A stretch of 64,000 nucleotides of DNA from Stromatinia cepivora (lineage: Eukaryota; Ascomycota; Leotiomycetes; Helotiales; Sclerotiniaceae). Shown here piece after piece: positions 1-13,041 of this stretch; the stretch's first letter is position 1; each line of letters opens with the position of its first letter. The notes beneath the pieces were generated by a model, which was given only the letters and a program-made list of their open reading frames with translations, was not told where the DNA came from and made no database searches. Location: NCBI GenBank assembly GCA_014898415.1, contig RCTD01000001.1:3162001-3226000 (forward strand), written 5' to 3'. Made by a program: the position numbers and the translations under genes.

Positions 1-92
1 ATCTATCATTATATTCATATTCATATCCACATCTATAAAACCAACCACCCACCTACTATTCACCATCCAACACCCCGAAATCATCTCCAATT

Positions 93-254
93 CAAAAAAA
101 AACAAAAAAACAAAAAAAACAAAAAAACAAAAAAACAAAAAAACAAAAAAAAACAAAAAAACAAAAAAACAAAAAAACAAAAAACAAAAAAACAAAAAAA
201 CAAAAAAACAAAAAAACAAAAAAACAAAAAAACAAAAAAACAAAAAAACAAAAA
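93..254. repeat. (CAAAAAAA)n microsatellite
   Basis: About 160 bases made of C followed by six to nine A, repeated some twenty times with small length variation. It lies about 500 bases beyond the 3' end of the first beta-glucosidase gene. It is a simple-sequence tract with no coding potential and is a likely site of length polymorphism or assembly error. Confidence 0.95.
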
Positions 255-759
255 TTATTCATTTGATAAATTCCAGCTCTGTATAAAATTATAGAATTAT
301 AGAGTTATATTTTTATAAGATGATATTCTTATATATCTCAGTTTGATTATATCAGGTATCAATTTTTATTATTATTATCAATATTAATATTTTATACCGT
401 TGTTAAAATAACAATTAGTGTTTTTAAATCAATTAGATAGATTTATATTCATATATTTATATATGCTATCATATTATCTAAGTACCATGGACTCAATTCA
501 ACGAGTTCATACCAAAGCGAATTCAATAATTATATTCATCTTCCTTCTTAATAAATCCATCTACCAACCAACTAAACCATCCATCAAATCATCGAGGAAG
601 GAATCAACATCCAATTACATCCCATCGTTATCTATCATATCATAACTTCATGAACTATGTACGTACGTAACCATACCCAAAAATGGTAATCCCATCCCAT
701 TCTATACCCAATTCATCAAGTATTAGGTCTCATCTCGATCCCTTTCCCATTCCTTCCCC
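255..759. other. intergenic, 3' flank of the GH3 gene
   Basis: AT-rich then mixed sequence downstream of the minus-strand beta-glucosidase. The 75-codon frame at 418-645 begins at GTG, is low in complexity and resembles nothing I know. I see no gene here. Confidence 0.6.
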
Positions 760-3700
760 TCAAGCCAAATCCTGACTCAAAGGTAATTTTCTCGAACTAG
801 AACCTACATAAACCTTCTTGGTGTAATTACTAATGAACCAATTCTGAGCCACTGTATCCCAGTTACTCAAATCCCTTCTTGTTAAATCCACACGGAAGGT
901 TGCAGTTGAGCCTGCAGGAATGGAAAGTCTTTCGAAACCTCTCAAGACGACGGCAGGATCATTTGGTCCACCAAGGCTAAGGTAGAGTTGAGGAACTTCT
1001 TCACCGCCAATATCTCCTGAGTTGTGGATTTGTGCTGTGACGGTATAGAGGACATCGTAGAGTTGTGGGTTTCCACCTGGTGCACCACCTGCTGCGTGAA
1101 TTGGTTGAGGGGAACCGTTGGTGGCACCTGGTGGGAGGAATTCGGAGGCATTTTGACCATACCTTGGATCTGCGGAGGCGGCAGCGGCATCGCTTGTGTT
1201 GAGGTATGGATAGATGTATTGGTAGACGTATGGGAATGAACCATTGGGGAAGAGATAATCATCGAGATTTGTAGAGAAGTTTCCAAAAGTTGGAGCAGCT
1301 TGAGTCAATCCAGATGAAGGAGTGTAAGTGCTGCTTGCATTGGTATTCTTGGTGACAATCAAGCCATAGTAGTCAAATGTGGTGTATGAGAGACCAAAAC
1401 CAAATTCATAAATTGGTTCGATGTTTTGACGATCAAATGCACGGTAGTCGATGAAGTTTCCTTCAGTGAAGTCGACTTGTGGTGCAGCCTCGCCGTTATT
1501 TGCCTCATATAGAACATCAGTACCATAACTCTCTCTGGTTGGACCCCATGTGAATGGTGTGCGTGCAGCAGGATTGATCTTTCCATACAGAACATCAGTG
1601 ATACTGTTTCCACTTTCTTGTCCTGGTACACCAGCCCACAAGATTGCAGTAATGTTCTCGTTGTCATACCAATCACCAACCAAAGTAGGTCCAGTAGAGT
1701 GAATAACGACGATAGTGTTGTTGCAAATAGCAGAAACATTTTGAATCAATGCGTCTCCAGAATGCCAGAGAGTAAGATTGTTACGATCACCTTCATTTCC
1801 ATCAACAGTGATATATCCTTCTCCAGAGTTGGCATTCACGAAAACGATGGCTGTGACTTCTTGACTAACAAGTGCCTCAATCTCGGCTGTAGCATAGTTA
1901 TCCAAGATACTTTGATAAGCAGTGCCATCGGCAATTGCTTGGTTTTGAAGAGCTGTATCTGGAGTAACGAGGTAAGGGAAGTTCGATGAACCAGAACCCC
2001 AAGCCATACCAAGAGTACCATTATCACAACCCCTATCATCGCATCCATTAGGTCCGTAAGTATTTGGTCCAGCATCCTCTCCAATAACAGCAAGGAACTT
2101 GGGCTTTGAAAGAGGAAGCGCGTTCTTGGTGTTCTTCAAGAGAACGGTTGATCGAGCTCCAATATCTCTGATCAACTTTGCGTGATCTCCTCGAACATCG
2201 ACGTGGTGGTTGATTTTCTGAACATCCTTGCCGGCGGCATGGTGGAGTGGTCCGTATGTATCAAGAGTCCATGAGGAAAAGTTGATCTCTGGCTCGTCGA
2301 GAGTTAAACCAACCTTGAAGTAGGCAGCCATGATTCTCATCGCCATATCATCAATTCTCCATTCTGGAACAGTTCCGTTGATAACTGCTAATGTGAGGTT
2401 GGTTCCCCAGAAACTTTCTCCAGTGTTGAAAGCAGTGTCACCAGGCATAGTCATATCTAATCCAGCTACTGCTGAAGCTGCTCCAGTATGTTGAGCCTGC
2501 CAATCACTCATAACGAATCCTTGAAATCCAAGCTCATCCTTGAGTAAGTTGTTGAGCATCTTGGAGTTTTGACAAGCATAAGAGTTGTTAACCTGATTGT
2601 AAGAACACATGACGGAACCAACACCAGCGCGAACTGCATCTGCAAATGGCCATAGGTAGGTTTCATGCATAGTTACATCATCAATATTTGATGAAGAGGA
2701 TTCGGTAATGTTGTAACCGTAGCCTTGTGCTTCGCCAGATTGACGGAAATGTTCCTGAATTTGTATTAGTTACAAAAATCGTGGCGGGTTTATATGGGAA
2801 CTAAAAGTATCCCATACATTTATGATCGGAAAGGAAAGGAGTACATACCTGTTCGTTACCAATGAAATGCTTAGCACAAGCAATAATACCAGCATCTTGA
2901 ATACCTTTAATGGTTTCAGCGATTCCAACACCTGTCAAGACAGGATCAGGACTAAATCCTTCCCAATTACGTCCACCTTGTGGTGCACGACCGAGAGGGC
3001 CAGCAACTGGGCCAAGCTGAACAGTCACACCCTTTGCTTTGTGTTCTTGGCCTATATAATGAATTAGCTTTGGTCAAACTGGCGCATGAACCAATCATTA
3101 AGAACTGAAACCTACCCATAGCATAGCCTCGAGCATACATCAAACCACGATCAAAAGTAGCTGCAACGGATTGTCCACTAGAGAATACCGAGTTGAAGTC
3201 GGTAAAACGAACACCAACTGGTGAATCTTGCATACACAATGATCTGAAACCAAGCCGAGGAACAGATCCTGCTTGACCAACACATTGTTCACCTTTCCAA
3301 CTAAATAATGACCATTAGCGTTAATTTCATTGATATCAAATATTCCAAAACTTACCCAACACCGGTAGTCAAGTTAACCTTTTCCATCAACGTAAGTTCA
3401 GAAACGAAATCCCTGGCCTTAGCATAAGCATCTTCCCAACCACCCGTATTTGGATTCATCCATGGTGAAGGATAAAATGGTTCGCTGGTTTGACCAAATA
3501 CCGCACCTGCTTCAGTAGCAGGATCGACTGCGCCAGGATATGTAGAATTTATCGACTTTGTACCAAGAGTTAGTAACGATCTATCACCATTTATTATACC
3601 GGAAAGAACAAGAACGAGATCCAGCAGAGTCTTCATGGCGGTGAAGATGTGAAGTAATTTATTAAATGATTGTAATCATGAAAAGCAGTAATAGAGAAAA

Positions 3701-3876
3701 GAGAGTTATTTTTGGAGTTGATGCAGTGATGCAGTTGGTAAGTGTAGGGAAATATGGTTCATGGTATGTGAAAAAAGAAGAAAGGGAAGGGAAGTACAAA
3801 CTTGTCGTGATGCAGTTGCTTGTTGGCTGGGAGTAGCTGCGGCTAGTAACCCAGCAACGACTAGTGAATATCGCAT
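760..3876 (-). CDS. secreted GH3 beta-glucosidase (five exons)
   Basis: Hydrolyses terminal beta-glucosides such as cellobiose, probably outside the cell. Proposed exons: 3802-3876, 3356-3555, 3116-3300, 2849-3051 and 760-2754; total 2658 nt, 885 aa, all phases compatible. Exon 1 encodes a signal peptide (MRYSLVVAGLLAAATP). The first intron (3556-3801) has donor GTTTGT and a TACTAAC branch site just before the acceptor; the other donors are GTAAGT, GTAGGT and GTATGT. The GH3 N-terminal domain shows [31 protein letters not shown] and the nucleophile motif MSDW (Asp about residue 305). The C-terminal domain has SGEGY (Glu about 533), which in Aspergillus GH3 enzymes carries the acid/base. A fibronectin-III-like domain closes the protein. 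An alternative start at 3636 would give a poorer leader. The family call is secure; the first exon is the least certain part. Confidence 0.93.
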
Positions 3877-6626
3877 TATCGAGAAAGAGCCACCACCAAC
3901 AATAAATAACTTGGTGATCGAATTAAATTATTAGGTACAGCCTCAAAAGAAATGAGAGGAATGATAAGATTGTAATGACTGAATTCATGAAATATTTAGG
4001 GATAATAAGATACTTTATATATGTCTGTGGATTTTACTTTTTGCAATCTTCTCATGGATCGCTTGTCATGTATATTTGAAGATGGGGTCGCATACCAAGG
4101 ACGAGAGCAAGTACGAAAAGAGTTACTCCGTGAGAGCTTCCCCAGTATTGCGGGAAAGCTAAAAGCTGACTATCTACCTAGTTACTCTTGTTGAATTTTG
4201 TTATGATGAAAAGCCAAGAAGTAATAATATTGGTGGTTTATGACTATTAGACGACGTGCATAAAGTCTTAGTACGTACTCTCAAAAATGATATGAATGTT
4301 ATCGAAAGAGGGGAAGATCTTCAATAGAAGAGTTCCTAAAGTCCTGACTTCCTGGATATTGGGCTTGGGATCGACATATCAATCAATATGTATATATGTG
4401 TATGAGATTATGAGTATATATTACTCCTAGTCTGTAGGTCTGTATAGAGAGAATTATACCTATCGTAATGCTTCTCATATATCATATGGAAGTTGTCATA
4501 AAGATTACATCCTGTAGCTTGGAGATTCTCAGCCAATTCTCAGTCAATTCTCAGTCAATTCTCAGTCAATTCTCAGTCAATTCTCAGTCAATTCTCAGTC
4601 AATTCTCAGTCAATTCTCAGTCAATTCCTCTTGAAAGTAGGTAATTTACGGAGTAATACCTACTATATGTATACTAGGTATGCTTGGGTACAGGAAAGAC
4701 ATATAAATTGGATACCGCTTGCCTGGAAGTTCTACCCGTAACAAGAGACCCGACCCACAAACGGTGAACAATTCCCAAAAAACTTTCCCCTGCACATGCA
4801 CATTGTATATTGCACATGTCAATTGAAAATATACCCACTACTTAGGTATTGTATCTATCTCTTCAATATCTATACATCTCTAAGCAATACTCACACTATC
4901 CCATATTCATACTATTCCATATTCACACTATCCTATCCTCACACTATCTCATACTTACACTATCCCATAAACCAAACAATAACAATATTCAAGCTTCATC
5001 ATCCAAAGTACAGAAACAAAAATCAATGTCATCATTTCCAAACAAACCTAAAAAAAAATGAAAGTAATTTGACAAGTTCACTTCACTTCCCTTTACTCTA
5101 CTACAACTCCCTTAGAAAACATCATAACCAAGAAAATTCTTCAAATTAAAATTTTTAGTCCTCCCTCGTCCCTCATCCCTCATCCCTCATCCCTTCTTTC
5201 CTCCGCAAAAACCCCCACACCGCGTACCCACAACCCACGATCTCGGAAATTCCTCGGGAGTTGGGGAAAAGGCGGGGACGGTGCTACAAACTAAGTTGTC
5301 ACCTGGCTCCCTGGGCAGTGTGGGGCACAACGACTAGGCGAGTGATGAACGGATTCATCGATGCTCCACTTTCTGAATGCCATTGACTTTTTTTTTTATT
5401 TCTTTTTTATTTTTGGATTTTTCACAAGATTTTTTTTTCTTCCTTTCGATGTGGTGTGGTGGGTGGTGGATGGTGGATGGTGGATGGTAGAGGATTGTAA
5501 GATTTTATTATGGGATGATGGATGATATGAGGAATATTATGGCTTGGTTAACAAGTTTGGGATAACCGTATGAGATGAGGAATATGAATATAATGGTATA
5601 CTTGACTATCCTTTATTTACTATCTATTTACTATTCACATACCTACTGTATACAGAAAGATCAACAGGGGAATCCCAAAGAAGTTCTAGAATCTTTACTT
5701 CTGGAATTGATCATCTGCATCAATATCAATATCAATTCAAGACCCACCCCAAGATCCCAACCCCCATTCTCACCCCGTCCCACATCCACAACTCCTTCAA
5801 GGTAAGATTCTACGAACAACGAAAACTCCGTAAACTCAAGAATAACACTTCGGATCGGCAATACCGAAAATATTCCACTAGGAACGATCAATCCGCTCCG
5901 CCTTCTTAGACCGTAGTAGGTAGGGAGGTAGGTGAGTAGCCGAGCTTGGCAGCTTTCCAATCATTTTGAACTTTCCAGTCACAAAATCAGATTCATACCT
6001 ACTAATAAGTAGGTACTAGGTATCTTATCTTCGGACATTAAAATATTAAAATCTTGACATCACCAAGCCCTCGTATCCAACCCCGCCGTTTAATCCTTTA
6101 CCCACCAAGGTTGTCCTTCCCCAGCTGCACGCTATTCTAGTCTATATAGTATCCCATCTCAAGAACCCAATTCGCAAAAATCATCGGACCGATTACGTTA
6201 ATAAGGTCTTTTCTTATTCTCTTGTCCATCATTTCTCTCATTAACAAAGCATCTTCGATCCCCACCTAAGAAGGTTTCCCGGGAAAACCTAGGAGTACAA
6301 ACACCCCTTTACCAATAAACTGGGAACCTCCAGATTCTCTTCCCCGCTCCCCATGGGAATATATGGTTAATCTTCGGCAGGACTACATTTATCCGATCCG
6401 TTGACCTCGTACTCAGGGATATTGTAAGAATTCTATATTCAATTCCGCTAGAAGTAATTACATACTATAGAACTAAAACTCTATCGATACTTCGCTGGCA
6501 AGAACCGAATCAAAAAATATATCCACGATGCTCGCTCATACTCCCCAAAGTATCCTCGCCTCCTTCTATCAATTCTTCTCCACATCATCCTCCATCCCCG
6601 CATCCTTTGTCACTCCCTCCATCTTA
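3877..6626. other. long intergenic region with simple repeats
   Basis: About 2.7 kb between two minus-strand genes; it includes the beta-glucosidase promoter. It holds an 11-bp minisatellite at 4525-4623, degenerate CACTATCCCATA-like repeats near 4885-4975, a GGATGGT run near 5460-5490 and several T-rich tracts. The open frames at 4796-5149, 5575-5805 and 5661-5960 are low in complexity and look like chance. Confidence 0.6.
4525..4623. repeat. 11-bp minisatellite ATTCTCAGTCA, nine copies
   Basis: Nine head-to-tail copies of ATTCTCAGTCA; only the first copy differs (CCA for TCA at its end). It lies about 650 bp upstream of the beta-glucosidase start at 3876, so in its promoter or far-upstream region. 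The near-perfect identity suggests recent expansion. Confidence 0.95.
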
Positions 6627-7466
6627 TCACCCTCCCTCCTCACTCTTCTTTCGTTCCACTGACAAATCTTTCAACTTATCATACATCGCCACCGTCGCTC
6701 TAAATCCATCAGACATATGCTTTGGGGTAGGTTTCCTCTCCAAGTTATGCCCAAACGACAAAGCATCCACCCGTGTCTTATGCTCTGGACTTTTAGCAGC
6801 GGTGGTGCGAGATTCGCTTTTCCCAGGAGCCAACGTTTGCGAAGATAACCCCGCCGCATCACGATATACTCCCTCCGATCCAACATGTTGTGGTGGTAAA
6901 ACTGCACGGGGCGGTATTGGGATTGGCGAGGCTACTGAAGGAGATAAAGGTTCAAGCATTTCTCCTGAATCGACCGAAACTAATCCATGTCCACCCAACC
7001 CCACGTTCATTCGCATGGTCTGTGGACCATTCACCCCTTCTGACCATGATTGATGTTTCCGCGCGGCGTCATGAGATGGTGGTTCGAATACTGATCCCCT
7101 AGAGATGGCATTACTACGTGCTCGACCTGCTCGCGATGCCATCGCTTCTGGATTTGACTGAGTTTGTCGGTGATTTATCATCGCTCGATTTGGAGGTGTT
7201 TGATTTTCTGCCGATCCATCTTTTTCCATTTCATCTGTTGAACTTTCTTCCTTTGCATCAGGAAATGGTTCTAAATCCCTTCGCGTTTCCGTTGAAATTT
7301 GCCCTCCAGAAATTTGTTTGTGGTATCTCGCTATCAATCCCTCATAGCGCTCATGATCTTTATCGTTTTCGTTGGAATTTTTGATTGCTACATCACGAGT
7401 GTGCGATTCGTCCAACTGGGAGGTCGGAGTAGTTGGCGCTTCTTTTTCCGATGATGGCCTATCCAT
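6627..7466 (-). CDS. hypothetical disordered protein, 279 aa
   Basis: A single-exon frame from ATG at 7466 to a stop at 6627. I recognise no domain. The protein is hydrophilic and rich in Ser, Pro, Glu, Lys and Arg, with low-complexity stretches such as EPLSPSVASPIPIPPRAVLPP-like proline runs and no signal peptide or membrane segment, so it is probably cytosolic or nuclear and mostly disordered. A basic tail near the end (MYDKLKDLSVERKKSEEGG) could be a short helix. Overlapping antisense frames of similar size weaken the case slightly, but length, ATG start and even composition favour this strand. It could be a lineage-restricted gene or one with an unrecognised upstream exon. Confidence 0.6.
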   Translation of the reverse strand: MDRPSSEKEAPTTPTSQLDESHTRDVAIKNSNENDKDHERYEGLIARYHKQISGGQISTETRRDLEPFPDAKEESSTDEMEKDGSAENQTPPNRAMINHRQTQSNPEAMASRAGRARSNAISRGSVFEPPSHDAARKHQSWSEGVNGPQTMRMNVGLGGHGLVSVDSGEMLEPLSPSVASPIPIPPRAVLPPQHVGSEGVYRDAAGLSSQTLAPGKSESRTTAAKSPEHKTRVDALSFGHNLERKPTPKHMSDGFRATVAMYDKLKDLSVERKKSEEGG

Positions 7467-7992
7467 TGTTTTGAAGATGAATGACTGTGCGGGTTTATAG
7501 GATGGTAAATAAACTAATGATAAGTCTTCAAATATGAAATTCGTACTAATGAATGAGAATTGATGGAATATATGTTTGCAAAGCTGGGAGGAAAAAGTCT
7601 GGAGTTGAGTGCCGATGTCCTTAGCTTATGATTTTTGATTTTCACACGAGGAAGGTATACATCATCCACCGGGTAGAAGAAAGAACGATATCCAATCTCA
7701 AGATACCTTTCTCAGAACAGGAAAGTACGCTTCATACTCCGATCTTCCCCTTCTCTCCATATATCATCACATCTATATCATCCCATCCATCTCCTCAAAG
7801 CATTCTATTATCAAATTGTCAAACCTAAATTACAACCATAGAAAAATATTCCAAAACTCACTCTTAAATATCTCTAACCATAATAAGATTATACAAACCA
7901 TCTATTAATCATTCCTATATATCCAGAATAAATGTTTAAAAACTCGGGAAATAGAGAAAGTTTATGTCGAAATCGATAATAATTTATATATA
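7467..7992. other. gene segment to AT-rich island boundary
   Basis: Upstream region of the hypothetical gene grading, after about 7840, into AT-rich sequence just left of retrotransposon copy A. The frame at 7628-7828 lacks a convincing product. I see no other gene. Confidence 0.6.
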
Positions 7993-7997
7993 AAGAA

Positions 7998-8279
7998 TGT
8001 CACGAATCGTGAACCACAGGAGGCTAATCACGTGATGACCCTTATCTCCCATATCAATTAATAAGCTGATCGTCCATGCATATACATTACGAATTATATG
8101 ATTTAGTATAGTAAAATAGTAACCCTAATAATATATATGTACAATTCTATAATTTACAAATAAATATTTATATATATATATCTAATCGCTCCTTATAAAC
8201 TATAATTCTTCAATTATAAATTCTAAAGAATATAATTGATCCTATTTATTCAATTCTATTACAATTTTTGTATATTATA
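7998..8279 (+). repeat. 5' LTR of copy A (282 bp)
   Basis: Aligns end to end with the other five family-1 LTRs. It starts TGTCACGAATCGTGA, which contains the near-palindrome TCACGA/TCGTGA, and its end has mutated from CA to TA. Confidence 0.93.
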
Positions 8280-9199
8280 TTATCTACAATTTATTTATAA
8301 GTATTTAATTATCTGATAATCTTTCAAATAATATTTTATTTTAATAATACCTTTTTAAATAAACTTTTATAAATATTATATTTAAAAAAAAAAGATCTAT
8401 TCTGATTTAATCGATAAAAATATAAATATCTTTAGAAATATATTATCACTTTTACAATATAATGAATTCCTTTTTCTATACATTTTAATTCTTCGAAAAT
8501 CTATTTTGAAAAGCTATTCCCTTTTCTTCAATTATTTCAATAAACCCTCGAAGAAAATATAAATATAGGATTGAATAATATTATTATTGAAAAAAAGAAG
8601 ATTAATAAAAAGAAGATTTTAATATATAAAATCGATATTCCTAATAATTCAATTACTTTTTTCGAATTATTATTACAATTATAAGATCTTTATATAATAG
8701 TTATAAATTTGAAAAAAAAGAATCGATAATTGAAAGTTATAATAATGATGAGTTCTGTAATAATACAACTTTCTTCTGAACCCCAAATAATACTTATATA
8801 GATATTCAGATTAACAATAATATTTAGGATTCCCTTTATTCTTTTAATCGAAACTCAAAGATCTTTATTCAAACAAATTCGAAGATCCCAAAATTAGAGA
8901 AAGAAAACTTTGATTAGATAATTTGATCACCCAGGATTTTTCGATAATTCTTTTTCTTTTTCAGGAAATGATGATTTATATAATAATTAAGGGTCCTTTT
9001 ATTCAAGAAACCGATTTAATCGATTAAGATTGTATTTCTGTATCAATTATAATTTATATCGAGATATATATATATTAAAATTTATAAATCTTATTATTAA
9101 ATTTAACGATAATATTAAATCTAAAGCTAATTTGTAGTAATTATTGATTATAGAATAATTCGAATTATATATTATATTATTTAAAAATAAAATATAATA

Positions 9200-9990
9200 T
9201 TGTGTATATATAATCGATCAAATTGAATCAGAAGTATAAATATATTGTTATACTTTTTATATATAAATACCTTGATTTATAATATTCGAATTGATTGAAT
9301 AATTTGTAATGATCTATTAGAATTTAATTGAAATCGATGATATTCGTTTTTAATATAAAATATAGATTATATTTAATATAATTCGATATAATAATTTTCT
9401 AGAATAATATAGAAAATTCAGATTATTTGTTATCTAAATAGAAATTATCGATGATAAGGTTTTATTCAGGGATTTCAAATAAAAGATTTCTGATTTCTTT
9501 TTACAAATAGTAATAATATTTATTAAGGATTATAAGATTATAAAAGAATTTGTAAATATATTTATTAAAGTAAATCAAAATGAAATTTTATTATAAAAAC
9601 GAAATCGATATTATATTAAATAAAATACTTTTATAATTATTTACAAATTAATAATTATTATAAATCCTTTATAATCTTTTCAAAACTTTAATAGTTTCAA
9701 TTTTGGAATCTTTATATTCCTGAAATTATTTCCATTCTGAAATACCTCTTTCGGATATATCGGTTCTATTATATTTAATAATTATTCGAACTTCAAATAT
9801 TCATTATCTTTTTTTTTTCTAGGGTAATATATATATTAATGTTTTATATTAATAATTTTAATAAGATTGAGATAATACAAAAAGAAACAAAAGAATTCGA
9901 AGAATATTGAGATACTAAAGAAGATTTCAATTCAGAAGTTATAATTGAAGTTATACAGAATACTTGTTTAGAAAAAGAAAAGCATTTAAA
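9200..9990 (+). pseudogene. gag remnant of copy A
   Basis: Collinear with the gag-like remnant of copy C (minus, 45560-46300), where longer frames survive and show a capsid-like stretch ending near DLEWKISDFLLQM. Here only scattered codons remain between RIP stops. Assigned by position and similarity to copy C. Confidence 0.6.
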
Positions 9991-10089
9991 ACAAAATATT
10001 TAGATTCTATTTTTATTTTAAATATTATACAAAATATAAGATTTCTTGATTTAATAAAGCTTATAAAAAAAGAAGTATTTATTCTTTTC

Positions 10090-12754
10090 TATAATCTTTC
10101 GAAAAATGGTTATATTTATTAATTAAGAATATTTATTGATTTTGAAGTAAATGAATTTATTTTTATTAATATTATATTTTTTATTTATTTATTTCCTATA
10201 TTTAAATCAAGAATTATATTATTTAAAGTTTCAATTAAAATTAAAGAATATAATAATATATAAAATCATATTATTATTTATTTTATATTTTTTAATTTAA
10301 TAATTGATAATTATAAATAATCTTTTATTTTTTTCTTTATTATTGAATTAAAGAATTATAATATTATTTTAGATAAACTTTGATTATCAAAGATTCGAGC
10401 AAAGCTTAATTGCTTTAATTGATATTTTGAATAATCTAAAAAGAAACCCTATATTATCTTTTATTCGAATAATCTTTTTATTATTCAATCATTCTTTTAC
10501 AAACAAAAAATCGATTAATTAGTTCAACAAAATATTAATCGATGAAATAATTAATTCAAAGAATATTAAAATCAAAAAGATTTACAATTGAATAAATCAA
10601 TTATAATTGATAATATATAATAAAAATCTTTAAATATAAATATAATACAGATTCTTATTAAAAAAGAAGAAACTTCGATTCCCTTTAAATTCAATCCATC
10701 TTTTTTTCAATCAATTATATCATTATTACAGATCTACAAATACTTCCTCTATATATCGCCCAAAATCTTTAATCTATATATATTCAAATTCAATAAATTT
10801 TAATTAGAATATAAAAGAAACAAACAAATTGAACCTTTTATTATTACTTTAAAAGAATTCAATAATATAATAGATTTCTAATAAAATAAATAATATATAA
10901 AAAAAAGAATATTGATTGCTTTAACCGAATTCAAGAATATAAAAATTCGAAAAAAACTTAATCAAATATTGATCGAAATCAATTCAGAATTTAAAATACT
11001 ATCTAAATATCAATAATATCATTAAATCTTTTTTAAATATAAATCAAACATTTTGTCTCCTAATCGATCTTATAATTATAAAATCATATTAAAAAATAAA
11101 GGAGAATAAACTTTATATTATAGTTTACTTTGTAAGATATCTTTGGAACAATTAGAAATCGTTAAAAAATATATTATGGATAACTTTAATAAAGGTTTTA
11201 TTGAATCCAATTAAGCTTTTTATATTATATCTATTTTATTTATTAAAAAACTTAATAATAATTTGAAGTTCTATATAAATTTCAGATTATTGAATTCCTT
11301 GATATATAAAGATTAATATTCCCTTCCTTTAATCGATAAAACATTTTCTTAGTTTTCTGATATCAAGATCTTTATCAAATTCGATATTTATCAAACTTTC
11401 TATTATATAAAAATGGATCCTGTTTTGGAAAAGTATACTATCTTTCGAACTCGATATATATTATACAAATATAAGGTTATATTATTTGAATTAATAAATG
11501 ATTCTATAATTTATCAATATTATATAAATAATATTCTATTCGATTATCTAAACATTTTTTATATAATATATTTCAATAATATTCTAATCTATTTCGAGAA
11601 TAAAGAAAAGTATTAAACTTATATTAAATTAATTCTTGAATAATTAGAAATTGTTGGCTTATAAATGGATCTCAAAAAATACAAATTCAATATTATATAT
11701 ATTAAGTATTTAGGCTTTATTATCTTTATTAAAGGAATAAAAATAGATCCTAAAAAGATTGAAATAATTAAAAATTAAATCTTTCTGATAATAATAAAAA
11801 AGATTCAATTATTCTTTGATTTTTATAACTTTTATTGATAATTTATTAAGGATTATAATATAATAACGAAATCTTTTAATGAATTTATTAAAATAAACAT
11901 TAAATTTATATTCAACGAAGTATATCAAAATATATTTAATATCTTAAAGAAAAAGCTTATCTCTATTTCGCTTTTGTAATACTATAATCACCGATTCTTT
12001 TATATACTCGAAATAGATATATCCGATAAGATAATTACTAATATATTATTATAATAATATAGTGAAGATTAATTATCTATAATTTATTTCTTCAAGATTA
12101 TAATTGCCATCAAATTAAATTACAAAATTCATAATAAAGAAATACTATTAATTATTCAATCTTTTAATCATTGAAGAATAAAATTCGCTGATTTATTATA
12201 TAAAATTAAGGTTTATACCAATTATAAGGCCCTCGAATATTTTATAATTATCAAGATTTTCAATATCCGATAAATTCGTTGAACAAAAATTCTAATTGAT
12301 TATAACTTTATTATTATATATTGCCCTAAAAAAGATAATCCTTTCATTAACACTTTAATCTATCGGACCAACAAATTAAATCTTCAGAATTATACCAAAA
12401 AGAAGAATCGCTTTTAGTAATTTATTAAAAATAACTAAATTGATATCGAAATCATAAAAGAAATCTTATAAAAATATTATTCAAACGAAATAACGATTAT
12501 CAATATCGATTTGAGTAAAATCGCTCCTCGATTCGATCTAATTAATTATATTATCAAAGCAAATAAAACTATAGATAGTTTATTAATATTTAGAATATAA
12601 ATTATCTAAGATTATAAATATATATCATTTCAAAATGATTTTTTGCTTTATAATAATCGTTTAATAATGCCTGATATCGACAATCTTCGAATTTACTTGA
12701 TTTGTGAAATCTATAATTCTATTTCCATTATTTATTTTGATATAAGTAAAATCT
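10090..12754 (+). pseudogene. pol remnant of copy A, 5' part (PR-RT-RNase H-IN)
   Basis: Reading with stops, this shows the end of the protease near 10380, a reverse transcriptase at about 11150-11640, RNase H at about 11990-12260 and the start of the integrase zinc-binding region near 12650-12754, where copy B interrupts it. The catalytic YLDD of related copies reads YFNN at 11569-11580; an Asp-Asp to Asn-Asn change is what G-to-A mutation of GAT GAT gives. The enzyme would be dead even without the stops. Confidence 0.85.
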
Positions 12755-12759
12755 ATTTC

Positions 12760-13041
12760 TGTCACGAATCGTGAACCACAGGAGGCTAACCACGTAATAC
12801 CTCTTATCTCCTATATCAATTAATAAGCTGATCGTCCATATATATACATTACAATTCATATGATTTAGTATAATAGAATAGTGATCCTAATAATGTATAT
12901 ATATAGCCCCGCAGCTCACGAATGGGTATTTATATATATATATCTAATCGCTCCTTACAAATCATAGTTCTTCAATTGTAGATTCTAAAGAATATAATTG
13001 ATCTTGTTTATTCAATTCTATTATAGCTTTTGTGCATTACA
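12760..13041 (+). repeat. 5' LTR of copy B (282 bp)
   Basis: Starts TGTCACGAATCGTGAACC and ends TGTGCATTACA. It contains a TATA-rich centre followed by GCCCCGCAGCTCACG, plausibly around the transcription start. The next bases (TTATCTATAATTC) do not resemble a common tRNA-primed binding site. Confidence 0.95.

Noticed and set aside
3352..3636. Start of the GH3 protein at 3636
   Set aside because: Gives a weak leader, and the stretch up to 3556 contains the branch site and acceptor of an intron that joins in phase to a clear signal-peptide exon.
4525..4623. CRISPR-like array
   Set aside because: Units are contiguous 11-mers without spacers, in a fungal genome.
4796..5149. 117-codon ORF
   Set aside because: Built from degenerate CACTATCC-type repeats and tracts; low complexity and no motif.
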